Shown here: positions 1 through 14,300 of the stretch, one piece after another
Position numbering within the stretch: the first letter of the stretch is position 1
Layout of the letters: each line of letters starts with the position of its first letter
NCBI GenBank assembly: GCA_037043235.1
Contig: JAWRVZ010000180.1
Location: 426,001 to 490,000 of the forward strand
Length of the DNA stretch: 64,000 nucleotides
Reading direction: 5' to 3'
From: Rhodeus uyekii
Lineage: Eukaryota; Chordata; Actinopteri; Cypriniformes; Acheilognathidae
Notes under the pieces: model-generated
The model's input: the letters and a program-made list of their open reading frames with translations, nothing else
What the model was told of the DNA's origin: nothing
Database searches by the model: none
Position numbers and translations under genes: made by a program

Positions 1-2056
1 GATCAATGCTCCCGTTCGGGTTTGAAACTCCTCTTCCGGACACACGTTTCAGGAGCATGTGAACTAAACTACAGATGTATGTCGTGAAGCTCAAGGCGGG
101 CGACGGGATCTCAGACGCTCGGATGCATGATGATGAAGCGGCCTGACCCGTCATTAGCCTGTGATGAGTAACACACGGATCCCTGCGTTAATCGGAAGCG
201 GATCTCCCAGCGCAGGTGTTGATCTCCTGTAAATACACACACACAGCGAATGATGTTTCTGTTTGTGTGGTTCTCACACACCGGATCACTCTCACTGCTG
301 TTCGTGGTCGACTCTCTGAGCAAACATGACAACTTAAGTGGAGTCATTGACTGGGAAGTGCAGGTTTGGTTAATCCCGTGGGATCAGCCGTCTGTTCACA
401 CAGAATCACACGTGTCACGGGAAGCACCCGTAATCCTCTCTAAATGCTCGGGCTTCTCAGAGTTTAGGTGAAGGCTAGTAGCAGCAGGCTGGGAATAACT
501 GTGTGTTTATATATTGTTTATAGGAAACATGCAACATGACACTGTGTGTGAAACATTTATCTGTTGCAGCGGGAGCTTTCTGAGTTCAGACTCATTAACT
601 GTGCTTATATTAGTCTTTTCAGAGGTGGAGAAAGAAAAATGATTTCAAGATTACGAAAATACGTTTTGGTAACCTTTTCTGTAGGATTCAGTACAGTAAT
701 ACCTCGGTTTACGAGTGACTTGGTATACGAGCATTATATCAGAGTGCGAGAAAAATATTCCCTCACCCACATGCATTTTTGTGTAGAAAAAGTCCTAACG
801 CTCAGCATCGTCGCACACATTTTTACATGAAATATCCTAATGACAGCCTCTCATAACACAGTCAGGAGGTTCCAACCCCTTTATCACCCCTTAACTCGGT
901 TTAGTTGCATCATTCACCACAGTGATACTTTTATAAGTTGTTGTTCATTCCGTTAATCGTCACAACAACTGTTACATTTGAATATGACGAAACTTTATTA
1001 ACGGAGCATGTGTTACCAACAGGACACATTGCATACTAATGAGGCTCAGTGTGTTCTCAGTCCAACACACCCAATGACGTTCTTAAAGGGCCATACACTT
1101 TTATAGAACACCATACTATAACAGTTATAACTCTGTACAGATCTTGTCACAATTTTGACACAATGATCTACATAAGTGATTTACAGTGATTTTACCTCGT
1201 GTTGTTGCATTAATTGTGATCACTATTCTTCACGTAGTGAAATATATACGTACAGTACTGTATATAGAAAGAAGGTACGAAATCCTCCCTCTAATCAGTA
1301 ACACCCCCCCCCACACTCCCCCCTCCTCTCGTCTCCTTCACCAGCAGCGACGCTGCTCAAAGCTGAAGTGCGTTACAGTAAATTGTCAAGTATTTTTAGA
1401 GTTTAATTGTCAATTATTAATTAGTATTTATATGAGATCTTAATGGTTATAATTTTAAATGTAATTAATAGGGTAATGCCAACAATTTTTTTTTTAATGG
1501 GCATTTGTGGTCGTGTGGAACGAATCAGGTGATTTTTAATGCATTCTTATGGGGAAACTTGTTTTGGTATACGAGCATTTTGAGTTACGAGCTCTTGGAA
1601 CGAATTAAACTCGTAAACCGAGGTATTACTGTACTTAACATTAGTTAACATGAACTGATGATAAACAACACAGCCATTATAAACCTTTATGTTAATTTTA
1701 ACATTATTCAAATCAAGTGTTGTATTTGTGAACATTAGTTAATGTGCTGTGAACTAACATGAACTTTTATTAGTTAAGATTAATAAATACTCTAACAAAC
1801 GTGTTGCTCATGTTATTATCTAATGCTAATCAATTATGAATATATATTATTTGCATTGCTAGTTCATATCAGTTAATGTAATTAAGTAGTGTTCAAAAAT
1901 GGATTGTAAAGTGGTATAGATTTGGAACTGGAAACAATTATTAAGAACAAGTTTTGTGTGCATTCAGTTTCATTTGAACTTAAATGTGAGTTTGTTTTGT
2001 TTTCTATTTTTTGTTGATGAGTTTGTTTCAGTTCTTTAACGATCTTCTTCTCTCAG
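1..2056. other. Intron 4, 3' portion
   Basis: No exon for the preceding CH1 segment was found. The only structure recognised is a Tigger-like transposon at 694-1631. Bases 1-690 and 1635-2056 look like unique AT-rich intron. Confidence 0.7.
694..1631 (+). mobile_element. Tigger/pogo-like MITE, family A, copy 1
   Basis: The left end CAGTAATACCTCGGTTTACG is matched by its reverse complement at 1612-1631, and both ends are flanked by TA (692-693 and 1632-1633), the target duplication of Tc1/mariner-type elements. The termini carry internal GTATACGAGC-type subrepeats. No transposase was seen, so it is a non-autonomous 938-bp copy. An inverted relative lies at 16207-17173. Confidence 0.85.
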
Positions 2057-2149
2057 GTGGAGCTGGTGAATATCGGCGGCACTGATATCGTGGACGGGAA
2101 TCATAAGCTCACTCTCGGACTCATCTGGAGCATCATCCTGCACTGGCAG
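2057..2149 (+). CDS. utrn: utrn exon 5 (end of CH1)
   Basis: 93 nt, the dystrophin exon 5 length. Encodes window residues 1-31 (VELVNIGGTDIVDGN...SIILHWQ), the last helices of the first calponin-homology domain that binds F-actin. Acceptor ctctcag, donor CAG|gtcaga, phase 0 at both ends. The GGTDIVDGN and LIWSIILHW wording is utrophin-like. Confidence 0.96.
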
Positions 2150-2398
2150 GTCAGACATCACACGACACACACTGTGAAGGCATTTGATGTGTGTTTACTG
2201 TACACCTGTGTGTGTGTGTGTGCAGGTGAAGGATGTCATGAAGGATGTGATGTCCAGTCTTCAGCAGACCAACAGTGAGAAGATCTTGCTGAGCTGGGTG
2301 AGAAACTGCACCCGCAACTATAACAACGTCAACGTGCTCAACTTCACCACCAGCTGGGCGGACGGCCTGGCGTTTAACGCCATCTTACACCACTTCAG

Positions 2399-2454
<56 letters not shown>

Positions 2455-4101
2455 AACGCAGAGAGACCCGTAGTGCTGGCATGTTTAGACTGCTGTCTGT
2501 CAGCGCGGTCTCTAGGGAAAGGCTATGGAGCGGATACATTGGGTCAGAGGTCAAGAGAGTGTGTTCATAAGCTGTGCGTCTGTTCGAGTTGATTATGTCA
2601 GGAATGAGCTGCTGGAACTCACACACACTCACACACACACACTCACATGCACTCTCTCACACACGCACTCACACACACACTCACACTCACATGCACTCTC
2701 TCACACACGCACTCACACACACACTCACACTCACATGCACTCTCTCACACACACACACTCACACTCACATGCACTCTCTCACACACACACTCACATGCAC
2801 TCTCTCACACACGCACTCACACACACACACACTCACACTCACATGCACTCTCTCACACACGCACTCACACACACACTCACACTCACATGCACTCTCTCAC
2901 ACACACACACTCACACTCACATGCACTCTCTCACACACACACTCACACTCACATGCACTCTCACACACACGCACTCACACACACACACACTCACACTCAC
3001 ACTCACATGCACTCTCACACACACACACTCACACACACACTCACATGCACTCTCTCACACACGCACTCACACACACACTCACACTCACATGCACTCTCTC
3101 ACACACACACACTCACACTCACATGCACTCTCTCACACACACTCACACTCACATGCACTCTCACACACACGCACTCACACACACACACTCACACTCACAC
3201 TCACATGCACTCTCACACACACACACTCACACACACACTCACATGCACTCTCTCACACACGCACTCACACACACACTCACACTCACATGCACTCTCTCAC
3301 ACACGCACTCACACACACACTCACACTCACATGCACTCTCTCACACACACACACTCACACTCACATGCACTCTCTCACACACACACACTCACACTCACAT
3401 GCACTCTCACACACACGCACTCACACACACACACTCACACTCACACTCACATGCACTCTCACACACACACACTCACACACACACTCACATGCACTCTCTC
3501 ACACACGCACTCACACACACACACACTCACACTCACATGCACTCTCTCACACACGCACTCACACACACACTCACACTCACATGCACTCTCTCACACACGC
3601 ACTCACACACACACTCACACTCACATGCACTCTCTCACACACACACACACACACTCACACTCACATGCACTCTCACACACACGCACTCACACACACACAC
3701 ACACACTCACATGCACTCTCTCACACACGCACTCACACACACACACTCACACACACACACACACTCACATGCACTCACACACACACACACACTCACACTC
3801 ACACTCACACACACTCACTCACACACACTCACACACACTCACACTCACATGCACTCTCACACACACGCACTCACACACTCACACTCACACACACTCACAC
3901 ACACACACTCACATGCACTCACGCACACACACGCACACACACACACACTCACATTCACTCACACACACGCACTCACACACTCACACACACACACACTCAC
4001 ACACACACACTCACATGCACTCTCACGCACACACACACACACACACACACGCACACACGCACTCACACACTCACACTCACACACACACACTCACATGCAC
4101 T

Positions 4102-4146
<45 letters not shown>

Positions 4147-4732
4147 TTATGTACCCTCAGAACAATTGCATACATAGACACACACTCACATGCGCACAAA
4201 CACACACTCTAACACTCACACACACAGACACTCACACACACACACACACACACAATTGCATACATAGACACACAACACACACTCTCACACTCACATGCGC
4301 ACAAACACACACTTTAACACACACACACACACACAATTGCATACATATACACACACACTCTCACACACACTCACATGTGCACAAACACACTCTAACACTC
4401 ACACACACTGACACTCACACACACACACACAATTGCATACATAGACACACAACACACACACTCTCACACACACTCACATGCGCACAAACACACACTTTAA
4501 CACACACACACACAATTGCATACATAGACATGCACACAAACACACACTTTAACACTCGCTCATACACACACTCACACAATTGCATACATAGACGCACACA
4601 AACACACACTCTAACACTCACACACACACAAACACTCTCTCATAGATACACACTTACATTCACTCATACTCACACACACCGTCTACACATGCGAGCACTT
4701 CGGATCTCTACACACACACATACACTCACTCA

Positions 4733-4766
<34 letters not shown>

Positions 4767-7700
4767 CGAGTCTACTGTCTACACATTTGCCTGCTTGTGA
4801 CTCAATTCTTTCTTCATCTCTGCAAGTATTATGAATGTTCTCCGATGAAAGGATGGAGAACCGGTTCTCTGCGGCAGATGTGATCCACTGACTCTCTCCA
4901 CATTTTCTGCTCTGGTTTTTGTGGGAAAATGAGCACAGCTTAATCTCCACTCTCACTGGCAGCTGCAAGCATGATCAGATTAGCAAATATTTAATAACCA
5001 AACATAAGGGCAAGTTTCGAGTTTGCAAACGTACAGTAGATTCACGTGACGTGCAGTCGCTCCTCAGCCTGTGCGCTGTCAGTGCTGTCAGTGCTGAATA
5101 CACACGTGCCGAGCGTAAACACTGCATTCCCACAGTTGCTGCCTAATGTTTAGAAGTGAGTGTGGAGTCGCTGGCGATATGTGCTGACCCCAGACATGAC
5201 TTGTGCTGCAGGCCTCATGGGTTCAGCTGGGAGGAAGTGGCTCATCTTACCCCGGTCGAGAGGCTGGACCACGCTTTCACATTCGCCAAAGACCAGCTCA
5301 ACATTGAGAAGCTGCTGGATCCGGAAGGTAAAGAACATAGCTTTAAATGTTCACAGATAAAGTTCAGTCATTTAAAGAGATGTACATGATATTTCGCTTG
5401 AGGGTAAAGGATATTCGCACACAGATTTCACTGAAATCTGACATATACCTCATGAATGGAGTACATTTAGTAAAATATTTAAGTAGATCTGAGTAACTAC
5501 ATTTTAGTACCATATCCTAATAAATCTGAGTAGACCCAATGGATAAAGGGATCTTGAATTTGGGGAGGAAACGTATGAATATTAACTTATTTCCTCTAAA
5601 CCTTTATACAACACTCACACAACCATTGATTTACATAAAAACCTCCTTTATTTTCCTACATTAATACTGAATCTTTTATACTTTTTTAACATTGCCTGCA
5701 TTTAAACTCAAACTACTCAAATATTTATATTGTAATATAAAATATAATATAAACATATAATATTTTTTAACAATATAATAATTTATTTAATAATTATTTA
5801 ACAAAATATGTCAAAATGGTTATAAAAAAGAAAATACTACTACTATTAATAATAATAATAACAATAATAATAAAATAATAATAATAATAATAACATATTA
5901 TTATTATTATTATTATTACTTAAAAAAAGTAAAAAAAAAAAAAAAATCCAAACTAAATATTTAAATTGTAATACTTCACTGTAAATTTTTTTACAATATA
6001 ATAATCCATTTAAAAATTATTATTATCCATTTTAAAATAATTTATTTTAGAATTATTTAACCAATTTGGTTTTTTTTAATAATAACTGTTATATGATTAG
6101 ATTATATATTTAATTAATACACAAATGTTAATGTGTTACACGTAAAATACACGTTACACGTCTTAATTTTGCCGTTCAAAAGTTAAACCATCAAACATTT
6201 ATTTTGTTTGGAAACCACCGCTTCTCTTTTGTTTGATACGTGCTTCTCAGTTTGGGAAGATGGATGAAGATCTAATGAAGATGATCTAATCTAATGAAGC
6301 CATATCTAACGGACGATCAACCTTTCTGCTTGTAAAATGAGCTTTAAAGTGATTGACTATTATCTTCAGCATTTTTTGGAGATTGTGCAATAGTTTGTCA
6401 TTTACGGCTGAAGTGGGGAATCTGAGTCGAACCATTGCAATGATGCCAGTTAACAAACTGGGGTCCAGGACTTTCCTGAGACTAATCATCTGGATTACAT
6501 GGCTCTTTCTGAACACAAGTTCACATGAGCCATTACTAATCAGAGGGGCCTCATAGTGCAACTCCATAAACACACACACACACCTTTACTCACATTCATA
6601 GTCTCTGTGTTTCTCTCAGACGTGGCGGTGCAGTTGCCAGATAAGAAGTCCATCATCATGTACGTGACCTCACTCTTCGCCGTGTTCCCCAATGAGATCA
6701 CGCTGGATGACATCAGAGAGGTGGAGACCCTGCCCAGACGCTATAAGGTGGAGCACGATGAAGGACATGCTGTAAGTGCCCTGGTTACCCAAACACACGC
6801 AAGCTTTCTCAGGGTCGAAGGTCATTTGACCAGTTTGAGATTGGCTGTGTATCACGGGCCCAAATGGTCGGAAAGGATAAGAGGTTCTAGTTCAGATCTT
6901 GAGCTTTTCGCCACTTCTAAAGAAGGTTATGAAGGGATCCTATTACGCGTTTTCAATTTTTCAACCGAAGTTAATGTGTAATGTTGCTGTTTGAGCACAA
7001 AAAAGATCTGCAAGGTTACAAAACTCAAAGTCATTCAAGGACATTCAAGAACATCAACAAATCAGTTGTTTGGACCACAAGGTGTTTTTGCAGGGCTTTA
7101 TGAAGTTGAAGTGTTGCTCATTTAAATAATCTCCACCCATGGAACACAAAACAGGAGCGAGGCCCGATTGAGCTGCTGCTTTGTCAAAGAGATGCTGTTT
7201 TTTCTTCTCTAAAACTCATTTATTTGTCCTTCCTTAAGTGGACGAACTTAGAGGTGTTCAAATGTATTTTAAACACTGTTCCTGAATGTGTAACCCCAAC
7301 GCTTATTTGAGTGCTGCACATTTAACAGAGAACAGCTTCCAGAACGTAAGAGAGTACACTGCAGCCAATGCAACCTTCTCCTGAAACGGAGCAGCAATTA
7401 TTGTCCCACTGAAAAAGGAAAAAGAAATGTCCTGTGAAATCCGTGTTTGTAAAGTCTGTGCATGAAACCCGTTCTGCACGATCCTCTTGTTTGTTAACAT
7501 TCTTAACTCTAAATTGGGCTTTAATTGGTTTGAAATTGATAACATCCTTAATATTGACCGTATTTTCCCACATATAACCCGCACCCTTATATAACCCGCA
7601 CCCTTATATAACCCGCACCCATAGATCGATGAACTTTGCGCAAGTTCACATTTCGAATGTTTTTCGCGTGACGTCATTTATCATAACTGTTCAGCTCGTT

Positions 7701-10700
7701 ACACAGTGCTTGTGCGCGAAATTCACACAATAAGAAAACAAACACAAGTCAGAATCAGAAGAAAAAGAAAGAGCAGTGTCTCCCGCTGTGCAGCTGCTCG
7801 TCCCTTAAGAAGCGATTCTACAGGTGTTGATCATCGGATGAGATGAGAAGAGCCCGCCCTCATGCAGCACAGCCAATCACGTCTTCTTGCATGATTGACA
7901 GGTCAGACAGCCAATCAGCACCAGCTGTCAGAGTGACAGTACAAGCGCCAGAGACAACAACCCTCACAAGAAAGAAAAACAGAAAGAAAATACTGAAAAA
8001 AAAACCTTATGTCCTAGGAACGTAACAAATATATAGAAATATTATTATGTGTAAATCATTTGTGACATAGCCTGCACCCTTATATACTTATATCTGGTGT
8101 GTTCAAACCAGACTGGGGAGAGAAGATCTATAATAATGTAAAATATGTGAAAAATAATGTTTTTTTTAAACAATTAAGCACGAAAGCATATTCTAGTACA
8201 CCCTAAAAACAACATCAAGTCTTTGTAAGAGGGCACAATAGGACCCATTTAAGCTTTGCTTGTGTTTTGCAGTCAGTTTTAAGGGTTCGAGTCGATTGGA
8301 AAAGAAGGCCCATTTGCGTCAGGAAGAGTAACTTTAATGATAGCTATAATTGCGTCCACAAATAACACAGTTTATTCTAAGCACATTTTAATACCGCTTT
8401 AAAATCATGTGGATTCTGATTGACTGTAAAGGTTTTTATGATTCATCAGCTGGAAAAATTGCTATGAAAGTGATTATGCGTATTTTAAATATGATTAAGT
8501 GATTTGTGCTAATCAGGCATGCAAAACACACAGGAAACGAGTTAGCATGTTTGCTAAGCTAACACTGTGATGCTCAAAGAAGCATAAACATACACAGTGA
8601 ACACAAGTATTGTAAAGTAAAAGTACTGCCTTTGTGATTAGATTGAACAGTCTGGAATTCATTTTTCATTAAGCTCATCTGATGTCATCTTCTCATTTAT
8701 GATTGGGCAAAAAGACAACTTTTAAAAAGATTTTGTATCAGTAATAAACCTGTGTCTGTTTTGGAAGAGAGTGGTAAAGTTAGTGCTGCTCATTTAACAT
8801 ATTTATTAAAAAAAAAAAGTGTCTGTTGACTATATTGAGGCGCTTTTATTTTGACGTGTTGCTTTTTTTTTTTTTTTTTTTACATTAGCGTAATTCCTCC
8901 AGTGTTGCCAGATTGGGCGGGTTCCAGAAATTTATTTGATTAACTTTTACATTACATCAAACGCCCCCCCTCCCCCCCCCTTTGTATTAGTTATAACAGT
9001 ACACATTTTGGGCAGGTATTTTTTTAAATGGGCCGGTTTTATGCTGTAGTTGGGCTGGAAATCTTCAGTCCAATCTGGCAACACTGAATTCCTCTATTAT
9101 TGAGACTGTAAGTGTCTGAACGAGCACAAAGTCCTTCATGCATTTGTTTAATGGCTGTGTTTGTAAACCCAGACTAATATTGAGTGTCCCGATGGCATAT
9201 GTGAAGTATGAGTTTTAACAGACTGGTTCAGATGGGCACATGATAATGAAGTTGTATACACAGCGGAGCTTGAGATATATTTAACACAATCACTTGCTTA
9301 TTCAGCTCAGTGTAAACACTAGAGGAAATCTTTTGACGTGATGCAGCTGCACGTGCATCTTTTCATCAAATGCAGGAGTGGAGTAAGTGCACAGTGGGAT
9401 TTCTTGCTCAGATCCATGCAGTGGCCGTTGAAAAGAGGCTGTTTTTCTTTCTGATGAGGAACTGCCTGTGGAAAATGGGCATCACACTCTAGTGCCAATA
9501 AATCCCTCCATTTCTGTGAGAAGTTTCCTCTTCTCGCTCTCTCTCGTGTGTGTGTGTGTGTGTGTGTGCATCGTTCTTCCTCTCTGCTTTCACTGGTAAG
9601 AGTGAGTCATGCAGTTGTCCAGCATATACTGTACGTTGTGTTATATTAACACGCTGTCAGGGAAGTGTGGGTGTAGTCCTCACTCACATACTTCTGCACG
9701 CTTTAAGTGCAGTTCAAATATAGTATGGTAATACCATGTTTTAGGACATGTACTATGGTACTATTGTGCTTGCATGATCGTTTATCATAGTACTGTCATG
9801 CTTGTATGATAGTTTAAATCAGTTTTATGGACATTTATCATGGTAATATCATGCTTTTATGGTCGTTTATGAAGGCTTTGCCATGCTTTTTTAGGCCATA
9901 ACTATACCATACTATATACTTGTTTGAAGTATATATGCCTTGGATATTTGCTGTACAAATACGATGGTTCAGGAATATGATAGACGAGTCACGTCAGCTT
10001 GATTTATATGGTGCTTTTTTAACACAGATTGTTTCATAGCAGCTTTACAGAGATAATATGGTAATAATGCAACACAGTTTGTTTTGGCTGCTCAGCAGCT
10101 CTAGAAGAGCAGATCAATCAATAATATTGATGAATATTGAGTGTCCTATATAATAGTCATGGTGTCAGGTGCTAATACCATTGTGCTGAAATTCATTGCA
10201 TGTATTTCTGAGCTTAAAACATGAAATATAAAAGTGCTGTTCAGATATTATCATTGCAATTTCGAGAATTTTGCCTGAAAGTGTGTAAATGCATGTCTAC
10301 ATTAACCTTGAATGCCTTTAATAACCAAAATGACCTGCTTGTCTGGCCGCTCAGACTGGATTACGTGCGTTCGCTTCAGAATGACACACTGTGGAGAATG
10401 AGTCATGAGCCTATAACAATACGCTTAAACCAAGACTTTTGTACCGTAAGTCTGTGTGGAATGATCATTTAGAGGATTCACACCCATAGTTAAATGCGGC
10501 CGTCACTCTCTTAACTTTGCAGCATATGTGCCAAACAATAGTCATTAATAATCAGAAGAATCAAAATCCGAACAATGATTAAAGTTCTCCCAGCTGCGGA
10601 TCTTTCTCTGTGGATCTGTGGGACGCTCCGGGCGTTTGGGTGGTTCTGCATTCATCAGACCACAAATGTTTCTGTGCTTCTTATTCCTGCGTTGCTTCAC

Positions 10701-11296
10701 CGCTCTTCTGGCGCACACAGTCCTGCAGTCGATCAGAGAGAACAGTGTTATCCATCATGTGGGATGAAGTTGGGAATTCCAGCGGAATGTTTTCATCAGA
10801 TGACCTTTTCCTCAGATGAGGCTGTTCTCTGTGCATTTATTCAAGGAACAAAGCCTCGATTGAGGACTCAATTGCTACTATTAGCAGAGTAAAAAAAGCT
10901 CTGTTAAAATCATGTTCGCTGTTTTCCTTTTCTTCGGATGATACGCAGTGTTTTGAAATGGGGACTTTAACCAAGAGTACGAACCTTCGACCACTCTCAC
11001 TGGTCAACATGTCTATTCATTTCCATAAACAGACCTAAATAAACATGTTCTGGAGTTGATTATTGTTAGTTACTGTTTTTTACCAACAGAAAATATGACC
11101 AGCGAAAGACGAGCGATGTGTGAGAGTGTTTTAAAGTAGGAGATGGAATAGTGTTGTATAACAACTGTCATTTCAAACTGGCGTATAATAATCCCTCTGG
11201 AGCCGAGCGAAACTATATCAATCACAGACACGAGATGTTAGGAGAGACGTGATGAAACAATTTTTATTGAACTCATTGTGTCAGGTATCACCATGG

Positions 11297-11331
<35 letters not shown>

Positions 11332-14300
11332 CCTACATAAAGCAGCAGTTTTGAGACTCCAGAAGGAAAGTATGTCGAGTAATATTGAACTTATTTCAGC
11401 AAAATTCATTATTATTTGTCTTGATCTATAGATTCAATATTTTAAATATATTATTGATGCATTTAAATGTATTTTTTTAGTCTAGTCGTCTAATCAGTTA
11501 CAAAACTTTCGTTTAAATGACTAACAAATTAGTCGCGTTTCGACTAGTCCCTAGTGTTTAGACCCAGCAACTAAACGCCACTCTTTCAACTCCAACGATG
11601 CATTGGAGAGCTGTTTAGAAATGTTTAGCGAAACATAGCGAAATCCTTCGCTTTAGGCAAAGATCAAATTGCATGATCAATTGCAATTGCTCCACTTGCA
11701 TGATCAAATTTGGTATTGCAGCATATTTTAAGAAGAAAACTGGCGGAGACCGTAAACAAAGCAGGGCTGTTCGTCCTAATGTTTGACGAGAGCCTCAACC
11801 AATCCTTAAAAAAAAAAAGAACAGATGCACATTAATATTACAACAACAAAAGTCTCCCCATTAAAATCCACGTCCCAAACACACAATAATAATATTCCCA
11901 TTACAGCTTTATGTAGTTTATATGACACAAGTCATTCCAATCATATTTCAAGAGATAGAAAACCATTATGGTGAACATGCACATCTGAAGTGTCTCATCT
12001 TAAACAAACAGTACTTTAACATATCGGTTAATTGTCCTATTGGGCCGATAACGATAACATTAAAATTGAACGTATATTGGCCGATACCGATATGTGGCCG
12101 ATTATATCGTAGATCATGCTTGTTTTATTTGCACCATGGTAATTGCACAATGTTTTTTTTTGTACTATGTGCTTTTGTGCTTTTCTAAGAAGAGAACAGC
12201 GTTATCGGTCCAAGTTTATTATTTTGTATCTCTCTCATTGTTTCCACTGTGATGATTTTCCCTAGAGATGCCGGGTGTGGTGCCGTTTGGCCTCTAATGT
12301 CAGGTTTCAGATCAGACGGGTTCATTACCTGATCTCTTTTATTATACAACACAATGAAGAAAAACCTGCTTCGGACTCACACGATCCCCGGTCGATTAGT
12401 GTTTCACTCTTATCAATGAGCTGTGACATTTCTGGCTTGGGCGCGCTGTGGAATGTAGGTCGCCGGTTTTAGAAAAGCTGTCAGTTTCTAAGGCGTGGGA
12501 TATAAACATCGGAGAATGCGGATGATATCACATGACCGGCCCTGTTTTGTGTTTAGTCGCCTGAGAGCGCGTGCCAATAGCGGTATTGTCCTCATCTGAA
12601 GGTCCGGCGTTTGGCTGGGAGTTAGTGCAGTGCTGCTTGTTTCGAGTGTGCGCTTCAGGAATGCTTTTCCCTCGAGCGATTCTCTTGTGCGTCTTCAATG
12701 GTGGCATGGAGAAATAATGTGAATAATCATTCAAAAAGTTTACATTTACATTTACGCATTTTGCAGACGCTTTTATCCAAAGCGACTTACATTGCATTCA
12801 AGGAACACATTGAATCAGTTCTCTCTTTCCCTGGGATCGAACCCATGAACTTGGCGACGTAAACACCACTCTCTACTGATTGAACTGCAGGAAAACTTAA
12901 TACTATGATGTACAAACACTTTGCAATATTGTCATTATCTTTACACATTGTTGCACCATGTTAATGATAATTCCATTAAAAATGGTCTTAAAGTCTTTCA
13001 TTTTGATTTATTTTGGAGCAAAATGAATCTCCTCATTTATCCTTTCACTTCCTGCTTCTCTACAGTGCAGACGTGTTTTATCTCTCCTCTCGCTCTCGCT
13101 TCCTCGCGCTTTGGTATTTTGTTGTCTTTCTTTTTCACTGACCCGCTGCTTGCTGGGCTCCTGAGTATACTGAGATGGAATTGATTAACTGGTCAATCAG
13201 CGCGATTGAAAGGATTTTCTATATGACTGGATTATTGATGGCGGGGTTCCTATTCTTTGGCTTTAAATTCACCCAGCCACTGTCTGTGGAAATTAAGAAA
13301 TGCTTTGGGGTTGCGTGTGGCCGTTTGAAGGAATTAGATCAGAGAGTGATACAGATTGTGATACAGATTGAGGAACTGAACCGTAACAACGCAGTCCGGA
13401 CTGTTATGTGGGCTCCATCGAGAGTCAGACTGGTGAACTTTTACGGACTGTAACCGGTCTGGCCATGAGGCTAGACGTGATGTCTAGGGAACTGCACGGA
13501 CCGAACGCGACCGGAGCTGATTGATTGATTATGATCCGGACAAATTATCAAATGGAATAAAAATTCACCCGAAACTTCACTTGTCCCTATCTCTCGGGAA
13601 CTCAGCATGCAGCCTGGTCTCCCTTATCTCCCTTCAGGGACAAAGCCACAGAACTGAACTCGGAAACATCTTCATGTTTTGGCTATATTCTCTCTCAACA
13701 TCCGTCTGCCTGTCCTGTCCTTATTTGTCTTTATCTATCTCCCCCCCTAAAACTCCACGGAAAAAATCCCAACACGTGACCTCGTGTGCTGTGTATCTTA
13801 AACTGCAATGTGTGATGTACAATGTGACGTTTTTGTTTGTGTTGCTATGTAAGGCTTCATAAACTGCATGCTCTGCTGCGACGACACGTCTGTGAAAACA
13901 AATTTCCCGTTAAGGGACAATAAAATTCTATCTATCTAACTCTCCTGTTCGTTTTCAAGTATCATCTGACTCTACTCAACTGAAGAAAGAGGATTCCTGG
14001 TCTTGTTTGGAGCGAAACTTACTCCAGTTTACGAAAAGTGTCAGCCGAGCATTGAAGTTGAAATGACGTCCATCTTAAGAAGTGTAAACCTCGGTTTGCT
14101 CCTGATATTAAGAAGCATCTTGGTCAATCGGATCACAAGTGGATGACACTAAATACAGGAGTAAACGGGTCTAAAACAATTAGAGTTTAACCACTTCCTT
14201 CACTTCCAGATGTGTAAACTCATGTTCCAGCAGCCACTAAAAGACCCTCTTTTCTCCGTCTACAGACATAATGCCTGAACATTATGGGAAGAGTGCTAGC

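Larger units (their letters stand above)
2399..5211. other. Intron 6
   Basis: Dominated by CA-rich simple sequence: a pure CA run at 2402-2450, an irregular CA/CTCA minisatellite at 2610-4140, a different spaced array at 4141-4770, then about 430 bp of ordinary intron before exon 7. Confidence 0.85.

Noticed and set aside
2525..4883. Long forward ORFs of 521-769 codons rich in HTHS
   Set aside because: All three frames stay open because the DNA is CA/CTCA repeat. There is no codon bias, and it sits in a utrn intron.
6286..6579. 97-codon minus-strand ORF in intron 7
   Set aside because: Composition looks ordinary and no family was recognised; kept only as a note in the intron entry.
10575..10892. 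105-codon plus-strand ORF in intron 8
   Set aside because: No recognisable motif, no repeat context, and the length is expected by chance in this much sequence.
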